Assembly (NCBI RefSeq): GCF_001281405.1
Contig: NZ_CP010401.1
Location: 1,016,001-1,080,000, forward strand
Length of the DNA: 64,000 bases
Reading direction: 5' to 3'
Source of the DNA: Bartonella ancashensis
Lineage (GTDB): Bacteria > Pseudomonadota > Alphaproteobacteria > Rhizobiales > Rhizobiaceae
Shown: piece after piece, positions 19,468-29,398 of the stretch
How the letters are laid out: the number at the start of each line of letters is the position of its first letter
How positions within the stretch are numbered: the first letter of the stretch is position 1
Notes under the pieces: generated by a model
Seen by the model: only the letters and a program-made list of their open reading frames with translations
Databases searched by the model: none
What the model was told of the DNA's origin: nothing
Position numbers and translations under genes: made by a program

Positions 19468-21024
19468 ATGGGTGATACATATTATATAACAACTCCAATT
19501 TTTTATCCTAATGCTTCTCCGCATATTGGGCATGCTTATAATGCAGTTGCAAGTGATGCATTGGCTCGTTTTCAAAGATTAGAAGGTAAAGATGTTTTTT
19601 TTCTTTCTGGCACAGATGAGCATGGTCTTAAGATGCAGCAAACAGCAGATTCGCTAAATATACTCCCCCAACAACTTGCAGATCGTAATAGTGCTATTTT
19701 CCAAAAAATGTTGAAAACATTGAATTGTTCCAATGATGATTTCATCCGTACAACAGAAGAAAGACACCGTGAAACCTGTCAGATAATTTGGCAAAAAATG
19801 CAAGATAATGGCGATATTTATCTCGATAGTTATGCAGGTTGGTATTCTGTCAGCCAAGAATCTTATTATGAAGAAAAAGATACAGAGGTGAATGAGAAAG
19901 GAATACGCTGTGAAAAAGAATTAGGATCTCCTGTTCAATGGAATGAAGAAGAAAGCTATTTTTTTAAATTATCACGCTATGAAGAAGCCCTTCTTAAACA
20001 TTACGAAAAATACCCTGATTTTATAGCTCCCAATGAACGACGCAATGAAATTATAAGTTTTGTTAAGTCAGGTTTAAAAGACATTTCAATTTCACGTACT
20101 AATTTTAGTTGGGGAATTTCCGTTCCAAAAGATCCAAAACATATCATGTATGTTTGGGTTGATGCCCTTACAAATTATCTCACGGCAATAGATTTTTTTA
20201 ACAAAACTTCCAAAAAGCGTATTTTTTGGCCTGTAAATACTCATATTGTAGGGAAAGACATTATCCGATTCCATGCTGTTTATTGGCCAGCTTTTTTGAT
20301 GTCAGCAGGAATTGAGCTTCCTAAACGTATCTTTGCACACGGTTTTTTACTTAATCGCGGTTCCAAAATGTCTAAATCCATTGGAAATGTTGTTGATCCT
20401 TTTGATATGGTTAATCATTATGGAGTTGATCAGGTGCGATACTTTTTTTTACGTGAAGTTCCTTTCGGGCAAGATGGTACTTACAGCCATGAAAATTTAG
20501 TTAATCGTATTAATGCAGACCTCGCTAATGATCTTGGAAACTTAGCACAACGTTCTTTATCAATGATTCAAAAAAATTGTGATGCAAAAGTCCCTGTTCC
20601 ATATAGCTTCTTGTTTCAAGATCAGCAACTTTTAGAAAAAGCAGATCAGGTACTAGATACAACACGTCAAGCTATGTTGGCTCAAGCGCCTCATTTAGCA
20701 CTTTCAGCAATTTTTTCACTTGTAGCAGATGCAAATCGCTATTTTACAAGTGAAGAACCTTGGGATTTACGTAAAAATGATATAAAAAGATTTTCTACAG
20801 TTATTTATGTAACCGCAGAAAGTCTTCGAAGAATAGGTATTATGCTTTTGCCTTTCATCCCTCAATCAGCTACTAAGCTTCTTGATAGCCTTGCAATCGT
20901 TGAAGAAGATCGATTATTATCCCATATAAAAACTTCCAAGATAAGGGAAAAAAGCATTTTACCACCACCCGTAGCAATTTTTCCTCGCTATGTTGAAGGA
21001 GGTGACAGTAATGATGTTAATTGA
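19468..21024 (+). CDS. metG: Methionyl-tRNA synthetase
   Basis: A 518-residue class I synthetase. The HIGH signature lies at 19-22 (SPHIGHAYN), KMSKS near 300 ([10 protein letters not shown]), and VDALTNYL in the Rossmann core. The length fits the short alphaproteobacterial type without the C-terminal tRNA-binding dimerisation domain; the CxxC zinc knuckles of E. coli MetG are not seen. It lies 61 bases after holB, and its last 14 bases overlap tatD. Confidence 0.97.
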   Translation: MGDTYYITTPIFYPNASPHIGHAYNAVASDALARFQRLEGKDVFFLSGTDEHGLKMQQTADSLNILPQQLADRNSAIFQKMLKTLNCSNDDFIRTTEERHRETCQIIWQKMQDNGDIYLDSYAGWYSVSQESYYEEKDTEVNEKGIRCEKELGSPVQWNEEESYFFKLSRYEEALLKHYEKYPDFIAPNERRNEIISFVKSGLKDISISRTNFSWGISVPKDPKHIMYVWVDALTNYLTAIDFFNKTSKKRIFWPVNTHIVGKDIIRFHAVYWPAFLMSAGIELPKRIFAHGFLLNRGSKMSKSIGNVVDPFDMVNHYGVDQVRYFFLREVPFGQDGTYSHENLVNRINADLANDLGNLAQRSLSMIQKNCDAKVPVPYSFLFQDQQLLEKADQVLDTTRQAMLAQAPHLALSAIFSLVADANRYFTSEEPWDLRKNDIKRFSTVIYVTAESLRRIGIMLLPFIPQSATKLLDSLAIVEEDRLLSHIKTSKIREKSILPPPVAIFPRYVEGGDSNDVN

Positions 21025-21787
21025 TACGCACTGTCATCTTGATTTTGAGGATTTTGAACAAAATTTAGATAGTGTTGTTCAGAGAGCTTCAGCTGCTAAT
21101 GTTGAACGCATGATAACAATTTCAACATCTGTTCATAAATTAGATAGGCTTTTAGAAATTGCACAAACATATGATCAAATATTCTGCTCTGTTGGAACTC
21201 ATCCTAATCATACACATGAAGAACAGAATATTAAAGCCATGGATCTTATTCGTTTATCAAAAAATCCAAATATTGTTGCATTTGGCGAAAGTGGTCTTGA
21301 TTATTATTATGATTATGCCTCGCCATCAGAGCAAAAAAGGAGCTTTCTAGAGCACATAATTGCTGCTCGAGAGACACAATTGCCTCTTGTTATTCACTCA
21401 CGCAATGCTGATCCAGATATGGAGAAGATCTTATATGAGCAAATGAAGGAGGGGGAGTTTCCATTTGTTCTTCACTGTTACTCATCTGGAGTACAATTAG
21501 CCCGTTCTGCCATTGAATTTGGTGGCTATATATCTTTTTCAGGTATTCTTACATTTAAAAATTCATTTGAAATTCGTGAAATCGCAAAAAATATCCCTCA
21601 TGAGCGTTTATTAGTCGAAACAGACGCACCATTTTTAGCACCAATTCCTCACCGTGGTAAGATAAATGAACCATCTTTTGTACGTTATACGTCAAATATT
21701 CTTGCAGAAACTATTGGCTTAGATATTGAAAAAACTGCTCAAATAACAACGCAAAATGCTTTTCGTTTATTCAGTAAAATGAAATAA
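21011..21787 (+). CDS. tatD: TatD family metal-dependent DNase
   Basis: A 258-residue TIM-barrel hydrolase. Metal ligands are visible in [32 protein letters not shown] and the C-terminal [10 protein letters not shown]. TatD/YcfH proteins are 3'-5' DNases. Two adjacent ATGs (21011, 21014) are possible; GGAGG at 20998-21002 is best spaced for 21011. The gene starts inside the 3' end of metG. Confidence 0.93.
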   Translation: MMLIDTHCHLDFEDFEQNLDSVVQRASAANVERMITISTSVHKLDRLLEIAQTYDQIFCSVGTHPNHTHEEQNIKAMDLIRLSKNPNIVAFGESGLDYYYDYASPSEQKRSFLEHIIAARETQLPLVIHSRNADPDMEKILYEQMKEGEFPFVLHCYSSGVQLARSAIEFGGYISFSGILTFKNSFEIREIAKNIPHERLLVETDAPFLAPIPHRGKINEPSFVRYTSNILAETIGLDIEKTAQITTQNAFRLFSKMK

Positions 21788-21798
21788 TATAAAAGACA

Positions 21799-22617
21799 AT
21801 GTCTGATTTCTATCGATTTACAATATTAGGTTGTGGTTCATCAGCAGGAGTTCCTCGCCCTAATGGTTTTTGGGGAGCGTGTAATCCAAATAATCCTAAA
21901 AATAAACGTTATAGAACTTCTTTATTAGTTCAACGAATTCAGCAGTGTGATCAAAAAACAACTGTCATTATTGACACTGGAGCAGATTTTCGATCGCAGA
22001 TGTTAGATATGCATGTTGAAAACTTAAATGCTGCTATTTATACACATTTTCATGCAGATCATACCCACGGGATCGATGATTTACGTAGCTATGCACTTGC
22101 ACAGAAATGCTTAATTAATATTTATGCAGATACTTTTACATTAAAGCATTTGAATAAATCTTTTGAGTATTGTTTTCAAACCTCAAGGGGATCAAACTAT
22201 TCTCCCATTTTAAAAGCACATCCTATAGAGGAAGAGAGCAAATTTATTATTCAAGGGAAGGGAGGAGCAATCATTTTTAGCGCACACCCGCAATTGCACG
22301 GTTCCATTCATTCTCTAGGATTTCGTATTGGCAATGTTGCTTATTGCACAGATGTCAACCATTTTCCTGAAAAAGCATTGCTAAACCTCATGAATTTAGA
22401 TGTTTTGATTATTGATGCTCTTCAGTTTAAACCGCACGTAAGTCATTTCTCTGTTGACCAAGCACTGCATTGGATAAACTATCTCAAACCCAAAAAAGCT
22501 ATACTAACACATATGGATAATTCTCTTGATTATGACGAAGTTATGAAATACGTCCCATCCAATGTTGAACCTGCATATCAAGGACTTACTTTTGAAACAG
22601 ATGTGATTGAGAGTTAG
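21799..22617 (+). CDS. Metallo-beta-lactamase fold hydrolase (PhnP-like)
   Basis: A 272-residue metallo-beta-lactamase-fold protein. The N-terminal ILGCGSSAGVPRP is characteristic of the PhnP/cyclic phosphodiesterase branch. Metal ligands are in HFHADHTHGIDD, with downstream H/D in LHGSIHSLGFRIG and YCTDVN, and ILTHMDN at the end. It may hydrolyse cyclic phosphates; the substrate is not known. It is the last gene of the tmk operon, 11 bases after tatD. Confidence 0.87.
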   Translation: MSDFYRFTILGCGSSAGVPRPNGFWGACNPNNPKNKRYRTSLLVQRIQQCDQKTTVIIDTGADFRSQMLDMHVENLNAAIYTHFHADHTHGIDDLRSYALAQKCLINIYADTFTLKHLNKSFEYCFQTSRGSNYSPILKAHPIEEESKFIIQGKGGAIIFSAHPQLHGSIHSLGFRIGNVAYCTDVNHFPEKALLNLMNLDVLIIDALQFKPHVSHFSVDQALHWINYLKPKKAILTHMDNSLDYDEVMKYVPSNVEPAYQGLTFETDVIES

Positions 22618-22665
22618 TAGAAATTTCTGAGAATTTTCATTGTTTGCTTTATTGTTTAATAATCG

Positions 22666-22681
22666 CATAATATATATTATG
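22666..22681. repeat. 16-bp perfect AT-rich palindrome
   Basis: CATAATATATATTATG reads identically on both strands. It lies 49 bases after the MBL hydrolase stop and near the 3' end of the membrane-protein remnant. Too AT-rich and short to assign a role. Confidence 0.4.
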
Positions 22682-22687
22682 GAACTT

Positions 22688-23002
22688 TTATGTGTTTTTA
22701 TAGTTTTTTACGTATAAAAGTATGAAAACTAAAAACAAAAGCCTCAAAAACCCCATAAGTGTGTGATAAGATAAATAACAGCTAACGTTCCTGATACATA
22801 ATTTCCATTGCCATGGCGTAAGATCAAGGCTCCATAAGTCTCCCACGAAAACACCTGTCAAGCGCAACCAGTAAAAAATCCCTAAAGCCAAACAAATAAG
22901 CGCTAAAACCCGCAAATAAAAATTATAAACACATGTTGACGTGATAGTTTTAAAAATCCGTCTTTGTTGAGATATATCCTTCAAAAAAAGCTCCCAACTC
23001 AA
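22688..23002 (-). pseudogene. Probable remnant of a small inner-membrane protein (DUF6163-like)
   Basis: A 104-codon frame from a TTG. The N-terminal half, with a membrane segment RVLALICLALGIFYWLRL, resembles a small alphaproteobacterial membrane protein (I think DUF6163) often found near this locus. After TPWQW the frame changes character. In the overlapping frame the next residues are GNYVSGTLAVIYLITHLWGF followed by a stop, which looks more like the second membrane helix of the family. A frameshift near 22800-22815 and loss of the C-terminus would explain this. The family call is from memory and uncertain. Confidence 0.35.
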
Positions 23003-23126
23003 ACAAATTGAGAACGAATAATCGAACCATAACTCCTAATAAATCTCTTGATCAAGCTTCCCCCTCCTAGAATTGTGACAACTCTTTTTCAAGATTGTAA
23101 AAAAATACAACTATATTGCAATTTTA

Positions 23127-23903
23127 TTATTTTAAACTGCCATTTTGTGCTCCTAATTTAGGAAACATTTGCATAAAGAAGCCAATACAGTAAATATAAA
23201 CACCCGTTACGGATATGCCAATTTTAATCCAATGTGGAGCATCAAGCTGATAATAAAGTGCTACAACACCGAAAAGACACCATATAATAAATATCGGAAG
23301 ATTAAACATACGTAGGCGCACAACTCTTACCGGATGAATAAAATAAATAGGCAAAAAAGAAAGAAATACTGATAATAATATTATGCTGAAAGAAACCCAT
23401 TTCTCTGGGTTCACTGCAAACAACGTAAAGATTATCATGTTCCAAACAACAGGAAAACCTTTAAAAAAATTCTCTTGTGTTTTTATTCCAGTATCTGCGT
23501 AATAAATAGCTGATGCAATGACGATAGCTGCACTTAGTATAAATGAAAGCTTCGTCCCCATAAGGCCACTTTGATAGAGCGCAAAAGCTGGTATTAAAAC
23601 ATATGTTACATAATCAATAATATTATCTAGCACTTCACCAGACCAGGTTGGAAGTATATATTTAACGTCAAGCTTTCTTGCAATCGGACCATCAATTCCA
23701 TCAACAAGAAGAGCAAGCCCAAGCCAACAAAACATAATAGTCCACTTTTTTTCAGATGCAGACACCAAAGAAAGAAATGCCAAAAACGATCCAGATGCTG
23801 TCAGTAAATGGACAGAAAAAGCCTTCACTTTTGGCATTGTTACTGTTTTAGGCAGCAACCGATCAGTACTTGTTTTGATTTTTTTTGTTAACTTTTCTTT
23901 CAA
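23127..23903 (-). CDS. pcs: Phosphatidylcholine synthase
   Basis: A 258-residue membrane enzyme that condenses CDP-diacylglycerol with choline to make phosphatidylcholine, a route typical of host-associated alphaproteobacteria. The CDP-alcohol phosphotransferase motif is complete: D68-x2-D71-G-x2-A-R-x12-G89-x3-D93-x3-D97. Around eight hydrophobic segments are apparent. The length and the FKGFPVVWN segment fit Pcs rather than phosphatidylserine synthase. It is divergent from the UbiH-like gene, with a 173-base shared upstream region. Host choline would be the substrate. Confidence 0.92.
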   Translation of the reverse strand: MKEKLTKKIKTSTDRLLPKTVTMPKVKAFSVHLLTASGSFLAFLSLVSASEKKWTIMFCWLGLALLVDGIDGPIARKLDVKYILPTWSGEVLDNIIDYVTYVLIPAFALYQSGLMGTKLSFILSAAIVIASAIYYADTGIKTQENFFKGFPVVWNMIIFTLFAVNPEKWVSFSIILLSVFLSFLPIYFIHPVRVVRLRMFNLPIFIIWCLFGVVALYYQLDAPHWIKIGISVTGVYIYCIGFFMQMFPKLGAQNGSLK

Positions 23904-24076
23904 CGTTCTTCTATCCTTACTTTAGGTTGTTTTCTCGCCTTATATGTATGGCTCATCTGCATAAAAACTACAATATTGTTTGTTTTTTATATCGCAATAT
24001 TTATTACATTATGTAATAAGAAGATGGCTTTATTTTAATATATCAAAACATTGAACAACTAGAAAAGTAAACTGTT

Positions 24077-25282
24077 GTGAAATTTGAAAAAAGCAAACAT
24101 ACTGATATAGCTGTTGTTGGTACCGGTCCAGTTGGCCTGTTAACAGCCCTTTCTCTTGCACATAAAGGTTACACTGTCTCTTTAATTGGTTTAAATCCGT
24201 ATATAAATGAATTAAGGACAACCGCCCTCATGATGCCTGCAATTCATATGCTCCAAAAACTAAATATCTGGGACAGCATAGAATGCTACGCGGCAGCCCT
24301 ATCATCAATTAGAATCATTGATTCAACGTTCAGACTTGTGCGCTCTTCAACAGTGAATTTTTGCTCTAGTGAAATTGGTGAGGAAGCTTTTGGATACAAC
24401 ATACCCAACTGTAGACTGAATACTGCTTTAATGCATGAGATTTTAAAAACTTCGGTTATCAAACGGTTTCCTTCTTTAGCAAAATCTTTCCATGACCAAC
24501 AAAATTGTACACGCATAACTCTCTCAGATGATGAAGTGATATACGCATCCATCATCATCGCAGCTGACGGATGGAACTCCTTAACACGAAAAGAAGCTGG
24601 AATTCGCGTAAAACAGTGGAATTATCCACAAAAAGCACTCATTTTGAACTTCTCACATCATCTACCCCACCATAACACATCGACAGAATTTCATACAAAG
24701 GACGGGCCTTTCACACAAGTTCCCCTACCTGGAAAAAAATCTAGCCTCGTATGGATTTCCCATCCTACACGCGCCCAAGAAATTCTAAATATGAAATCAG
24801 AGACCGTTAATAAAATAATTGAAAAGAAGATGCAGTCTATTCTCGGTACTATAACAGTAGAAACAAAAATTCAAGTCCTATCTCTTTTTGGCCTCGTCTC
24901 CAATTGTTTCGCTACTAACCGAACAATTTTAGTGGGTGAAGCAGCTCATGTTTTTCCTCCTATTGGAGCACAAGGCCTAAATTTAGGCTTCAGAGATGTT
25001 CGAACTTTGATTGATATTTTGCCTAATAAAGAAAATTTTAATTTTAATTTTAATACGCTTATTTCACGTTATAATCGCTATCGTAAACCAGACATATTAA
25101 TGCGTACAGGATCTGTCCACGCACTTGATTATGCTCTATCTTCTAACATACTACCTATTCATGTTATGCGAAGCATCGGGTTTGAGTTATTACGCAATTT
25201 TTCATCACTCCGCAACTTATTGATGCGAGAAGGGATGCAACCTGGCTCTGGGTTAAAAACACTTATGAAATTTCTAAGTTAA
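24077..25282 (+). CDS. UbiH/UbiF-family FAD-dependent hydroxylase
   Basis: A 401-residue flavoprotein monooxygenase. The N-terminal dinucleotide motif is VVGTGPVGLLTALSLA, the middle motif AADGWNSLTR, and the second FAD motif ILVGEAAHVFPPIGAQGLNLGFRD with the UbiH-type sequence. It most likely hydroxylates the ubiquinone ring; alphaproteobacteria use one to three such enzymes (UbiL, UbiM and others) and the position cannot be read from sequence alone. The start is GTG 24077. Confidence 0.85.
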   Translation: MKFEKSKHTDIAVVGTGPVGLLTALSLAHKGYTVSLIGLNPYINELRTTALMMPAIHMLQKLNIWDSIECYAAALSSIRIIDSTFRLVRSSTVNFCSSEIGEEAFGYNIPNCRLNTALMHEILKTSVIKRFPSLAKSFHDQQNCTRITLSDDEVIYASIIIAADGWNSLTRKEAGIRVKQWNYPQKALILNFSHHLPHHNTSTEFHTKDGPFTQVPLPGKKSSLVWISHPTRAQEILNMKSETVNKIIEKKMQSILGTITVETKIQVLSLFGLVSNCFATNRTILVGEAAHVFPPIGAQGLNLGFRDVRTLIDILPNKENFNFNFNTLISRYNRYRKPDILMRTGSVHALDYALSSNILPIHVMRSIGFELLRNFSSLRNLLMREGMQPGSGLKTLMKFLS

Positions 25283-25559
25283 GAAATCTTATTTTACTTG
25301 AAGATCTTAGAAAATTTTGTTTCAGAAATCGTTTAAAAACTGAAAATACAAATTCTCAATATAAGCTGTTTTTTTTATTGTTTTAAACTTTACAATCTGT
25401 TATATGCGCTGTTATTTAAGCGAACAATGTAACTTATTAAATTCATTATTATTTTTCTAATAAGTAATAAATTGGAATAGCTGAACTAAAAATGTTTAGA
25501 GCCCTGTTTTAGTGATTGATCTTTTTAGAGGAGACTGCAATAAGAGCTACATCTATCCA

Positions 25560-25649
25560 GGAGGGGTGGTCGAGTGGTTTAAGGCACCGGTCTTGAAAAC
25601 CGGCGTGCAGGGAACTGTACCGTGGGTTCGAATCCCACCCCCTCCGCCA
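25560..25649 (+). tRNA. tRNA-Ser (anticodon TGA)
   Basis: A 90-base class II tRNA. Acceptor GGAGGGG pairs with CCCCTCC, the anticodon stem CCGGT/ACCGG encloses CTTGAAA (anticodon TGA), a long variable arm (GTGCAGGGAACTGTACC region) follows, and the T-arm is GTGGG TTCGAAT CCCAC. Discriminator G and CCA are encoded. Confidence 0.97.
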
Positions 25650-25697
25650 CTATAATTGGAATAAATATTTCTTGAAACATTTCTAGTTTTGTGTTTG

Positions 25698-25727
25698 AAA
25701 AGCAAAGTTCTGAGTGCTTTTTGTTTT
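25698..25727 (+). terminator. Terminator-like hairpin after tRNA-Ser
   Basis: AAAAGCA (25698-25704) pairs with TGCTTTT (25715-25721) around a 10-base loop, followed by TTGTTTTT. It stands 48 bases after the tRNA and is a plausible weak intrinsic terminator. Confidence 0.4.
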
Positions 25728-25871
25728 TCTGTACCTGGCTATCCCCTCCTTTGTATCTATAACATCGAAGTTATATCTAAATCTTCTTGGGGTTGTTTAT
25801 AGACTTCCAAATCCAAATAAAGAGTAATATTCTTATTTTATTTATTTAAGCTCAATGAAAGAAAGAATTTC

Positions 25872-26399
25872 ATGAATAAGAAAAATTTTTTATTATTAGC
25901 ATCGCTTGTGTTCTTAAGTTCTAATATTACTACATTATTGGCAGAAGAAGCTCAGGTAGAGATTTACGCACTAAAAGACGATAACAGAAAAGATCATATA
26001 GGAAGCATTCTCATTCAGGAAACTTCACACGGTTTAATTTTTGTTCCCAAATTGTCTTCTTTACCAGAGGGTCTACATGGTTTTCATGTGCATAAAATGC
26101 CTTCGTGTGACACAAAAGATGGCATGCTTGGTGGTGCTGCAGGTGGGCATTACGATCCACAAAATACTAACAAACATCTTGGACCTTATAATACTGATGG
26201 GCATCTCGGCGATCTGCCAGCAATCTATTTTGATTCACATAACCAAGCAACAATGGGAGTTCTTGCTCCGCGAATTAAAAAACTCGATGATATTAAGGGT
26301 CACTCACTGATGATTCATGCAGGAGGAGACAATTCTTCTGATAAACCACTACCACTTGGTGGCGGAGGTGCACGCTTAGCATGTGGCATTATTGAGTGA
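25872..26399 (+). CDS. sodC: Periplasmic Cu/Zn superoxide dismutase
   Basis: A 175-residue preprotein with a signal peptide of about 24 residues (cleavage near LLA/EEA). Metal ligands are intact: H72 and H74 (GFHVHK), H93 (GGHYDP), H102, H111 and D114 (GHLGD), H149 (MIHAGG). C79 and C171 should form the conserved disulfide. It detoxifies superoxide in the periplasm, as expected for an intracellular or blood-borne pathogen. It is convergent with sufT; a 9-bp inverted repeat lies between them. Confidence 0.96.
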   Translation: MNKKNFLLLASLVFLSSNITTLLAEEAQVEIYALKDDNRKDHIGSILIQETSHGLIFVPKLSSLPEGLHGFHVHKMPSCDTKDGMLGGAAGGHYDPQNTNKHLGPYNTDGHLGDLPAIYFDSHNQATMGVLAPRIKKLDDIKGHSLMIHAGGDNSSDKPLPLGGGGARLACGIIE

Positions 26400-26424
26400 T
26401 GTTTGGAATTTTATCTAAAATTTG

Positions 26425-26454
26425 AAGATTATACTATTTTCCTTTTATAATCTT
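26425..26454. repeat. 9-bp inverted repeat between convergent sodC and sufT
   Basis: AAGATTATA (26425-26433) pairs with TATAATCTT (26446-26454) around a 12-base loop. It lies in the 65-base gap between two converging genes and could act as a bidirectional 3'-end structure; no T-run follows on either strand. Confidence 0.4.
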
Positions 26455-26464
26455 ACCTCGTACT

Positions 26465-26875
26465 TTAGAATTTTTGATACCATCCTGTGGCGACTTGAGC
26501 TTCCTCTGACATACATTCAGGTGTCCAGGGTGGATCGAATGTCATAGTTACTTCAACGTCTAAAACACCTGCGACAGCACCAACAGCATTTTCTACCCAA
26601 ACCGGCATCTCTGCAGCGACAGGACAGCCAGGTGCTGTAAGTGTCATCTCAATTTTTACTAAACGATTATCTTCTATATCAATGCGATAAATTAATCCAA
26701 GCTCATAAATATCAGCAGGAATTTCTGGATCGTAAACTGTTTTCAGAGCAGCGATGATATCATCCGTCATACGGCTAATTTCATCCTCTGAAAGTGCTAA
26801 TATAGGATTCTTTTTCTCTTCTTCTTTCATAGAAATTAATTGAGAAGAATTACCTTCTTTGACTGAATTAACCAT
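26465..26875 (-). CDS. sufT: SUF system Fe-S assembly protein SufT (DUF59)
   Basis: A 136-residue MIP18/DUF59 protein: ALKTVYDPEIPADIYELGLIYRI, then MTLTAPGCPVAAEMPVWVENAV with the conserved Cys. SufT assists maturation of Fe-S proteins. It overlaps the end of sufS by 8 bases and is the last gene of the operon seen here. In many Rhizobiales the A-type carrier sufA comes next; here sodC occupies that side, on the other strand. Confidence 0.92.
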   Translation of the reverse strand: MVNSVKEGNSSQLISMKEEEKKNPILALSEDEISRMTDDIIAALKTVYDPEIPADIYELGLIYRIDIEDNRLVKIEMTLTAPGCPVAAEMPVWVENAVGAVAGVLDVEVTMTFDPPWTPECMSEEAQVATGWYQKF

Positions 26876-28100
26876 TAAAAAAAATCCTTGCTTTTTCTAA
26901 CGATTCAACAAGTTGATTAATATCCTCACTACTACTATACATGGCTAACGATGCGCGGCAAGTAGATGTTAAACCTAAATGCTGTAATAAAGGTTGTGCA
27001 CAATGAGTTCCTGCTCGTATAGCGACCCCTTGCCTGTCAATAAATGTAGCAACATCATGCGCATGGATTCCTTCAATTTCAAAAGATATAATGGCTCCTT
27101 TATCAGGGGCATGACCATGAATACGTAATGATTTAATAGTTTCTAACCCCTCACATGCATAAGCTAAGAGAGCCTTTTCATGTGCATGAATAGAATCTTT
27201 ACCTTTTTCTTGTATATAATTAATTGCAGCAGCTAATCCAATAGCCTCGGCTATAGGAGGAGTACCAGCTTCAAAACGATATGGAGGAGTATTATAAGAA
27301 ACTTTATCAAGAGTTACCTCCTCAATCATCTCTCCTCCTCCTTGAAAAGGATGCATTTCCTCCAATCGAGATTGTTTTCCGTACAGGACTCCTACACCTG
27401 TTGGACCATAAACTTTATGACCCGTGAAAACATACCAATCACAATCAAGATCTTGTACATCTACTGTTAAATGAACAGCTCCTTGAGAACCATCGATAAG
27501 GACAGGAATTGAATTTTGATGAGCTAATTCAATTATCTCTTTAACAGGAAGCACAGTTCCTAGTACATTAGACATGTGGGTGAGTGTTACAAGACGTGTC
27601 TTTTTACTTAAAACTTTTTGAAAATCCTCAACATGCAGAATACCATTTTTATCAACTGGCATGAATATAAGCTTAACACCCTTCCGTTCACGAATGAAAT
27701 GCCAAGGAATGATATTTGAGTGATGTTCCATAACAGTAAGGACAATTTCATCACCTTCATTTAGTTTATTCATTCCCCAACCATAAGCTACAGTATTTAT
27801 TGCTTCTGTTGTGTTCTTTGTAAATACAATCTCTCCAACTGTCCGAGCATTTAAAAAAGAACGTACTGTTTCACGAGAGTTTTCATAAGACTGCGTGGTA
27901 GTATTTGATAAAAAATGCATCCCTCTATGCACATTAGCATAACCAGATTGGTAAAGATTATTCATCGTATCCAATACCAATTGTGGTTTTTGAGAAGAGG
28001 CTGCATTATCAAGATAAGCCAGTCTTTTACCATGAACAGTCTGTTGTAAAATAGGGAAATCACGCCGAATTTCTTCAACATCATAATTTAACATTTGCAT
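26868..28100 (-). CDS. sufS: Cysteine desulfurase SufS
   Basis: A 410-residue class V PLP aminotransferase that mobilises sulfur from cysteine for Fe-S clusters. PLP lysine is in FTGHKVYGPTGVG, substrate-binding residues are in TEAINTVAYG, and the catalytic Cys sits in AGTHCAQPLLQHLG near 366. N-terminal EEIRRDFPILQ is typical of group II (SufS/CsdA). It lies 20 bases after sufD. Confidence 0.96.
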   Translation of the reverse strand: MQMLNYDVEEIRRDFPILQQTVHGKRLAYLDNAASSQKPQLVLDTMNNLYQSGYANVHRGMHFLSNTTTQSYENSRETVRSFLNARTVGEIVFTKNTTEAINTVAYGWGMNKLNEGDEIVLTVMEHHSNIIPWHFIRERKGVKLIFMPVDKNGILHVEDFQKVLSKKTRLVTLTHMSNVLGTVLPVKEIIELAHQNSIPVLIDGSQGAVHLTVDVQDLDCDWYVFTGHKVYGPTGVGVLYGKQSRLEEMHPFQGGGEMIEEVTLDKVSYNTPPYRFEAGTPPIAEAIGLAAAINYIQEKGKDSIHAHEKALLAYACEGLETIKSLRIHGHAPDKGAIISFEIEGIHAHDVATFIDRQGVAIRAGTHCAQPLLQHLGLTSTCRASLAMYSSSEDINQLVESLEKARIFFNG

Positions 28101-28120
28101 ATAATACCCTATTTTCTCTC

Positions 28121-29389
28121 TTAAATATTCTTATCTAACCATTGAGCAATGAAGTTGTTCAAAATAGCTTTTATGTGATCCCTTTCAATACTATCAACTA
28201 ATTCACTAACAAATCCTTTTATTAAAAGCTCACGAGCAATTTTAAAAGGAATACCACGTGCCATCAAATAAAAAATATGATCACGATCGACCTTAGAAAC
28301 TGTTGCGCCATGAGCACAAACAACATCATCAGCAAAAATTTCTAACTCAGGTTTTGCATCAAATTCAGAATTATCCGAAAGAACTAAGCTATTACAGGCC
28401 ATACGAGCATCTGTTTTTTGAGCCTCCTTTGCAACGCGTATCATCCCTTGAAAAACACCCCGCGCTTTACCTGTAACAACATTACGCACAATCTCTGTCG
28501 AAGTCGATTTTTCTTCAATATGACGAACAGTCATTGTAAGATCGCTATGCGTCTGTCCAGATAACAAGTTAATCGCTCGCAAATGAAAATTAGATTCTCT
28601 TTCCTGCAGCTCAATATCAACTTCTTGACGATTTAACTGGCTTCCTATGTTAAGTACGTAAAGTGACAATTTTGCATTATTACCAAGAACAGCACGAAAT
28701 TTGCCAAATTGCGTAGAGTTAACCCCACGATCCCGAATAAGGATCCACGTAACATCGCTATACTCTGCAATACGCAGCGAAAACACAGAACTGGCAAAAG
28801 TACTCTCATCATTACCAATCTGACGTTCAATCACCGTAATTTGACTGTTTTTTCCAATTTCAATGTCTGAAAAGATGTGTGATTGTCCTCCCATTTGAAT
28901 ATTTTGTAACTCAATTGGATTATCCAATTTTGTATTTTCGGGGATTTTAAAAACCCAACCATCTGTAACAAAAGCTGTATTTAATTGCCCGATAAAATCT
29001 TCATCAACAAGAACCTGATTTATCTTTGCATCATCTTCTTTTAGTGCATCTGCAAAGCTTTTAAAAGCAATGTTCTTTAATTTTGATTGTAGAAGTATTT
29101 CACCATTTTCAATAGAAAAAGTGACGTTTTCTGGAAGTAAAGGATCTAGAGATTTTCTGTTCTTTACCTCCGAAAAATCGCTAACCGACTTTAACAAAGT
29201 GCGCAAATCAGTGTAATGCCAATTTTTCAATTTTACGCGAAGGAGCCTTTTTTTTCGTAGTAGTTCTACAGCCCTTTTACGTGTAGCCAATACAGCCTTA
29301 TTGCCAGGTAGGCTATCAATACGCTGATTAAAATTATTTATAATCTCTGCTTCAACGGCTGTTAATTCTCGCTGTACGCTCATGTTCAT
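28121..29389 (-). CDS. sufD: Fe-S cluster assembly scaffold protein SufD
   Basis: A 422-residue SufB/SufD-family protein with the C-terminal beta-helix. FADDVVCAHGATVSKVD and the ending FYLMARGIPFKIARELLIKGFVSEL are hallmarks. With SufB and SufC it forms the SufBC2D scaffold. The N-terminal 100 residues are divergent, as usual for SufD. It starts 9 bases after sufC. Confidence 0.95.
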   Translation of the reverse strand: MNMSVQRELTAVEAEIINNFNQRIDSLPGNKAVLATRKRAVELLRKKRLLRVKLKNWHYTDLRTLLKSVSDFSEVKNRKSLDPLLPENVTFSIENGEILLQSKLKNIAFKSFADALKEDDAKINQVLVDEDFIGQLNTAFVTDGWVFKIPENTKLDNPIELQNIQMGGQSHIFSDIEIGKNSQITVIERQIGNDESTFASSVFSLRIAEYSDVTWILIRDRGVNSTQFGKFRAVLGNNAKLSLYVLNIGSQLNRQEVDIELQERESNFHLRAINLLSGQTHSDLTMTVRHIEEKSTSTEIVRNVVTGKARGVFQGMIRVAKEAQKTDARMACNSLVLSDNSEFDAKPELEIFADDVVCAHGATVSKVDRDHIFYLMARGIPFKIARELLIKGFVSELVDSIERDHIKAILNNFIAQWLDKNI

Positions 29390-29398
29390 TTTGTGGCC

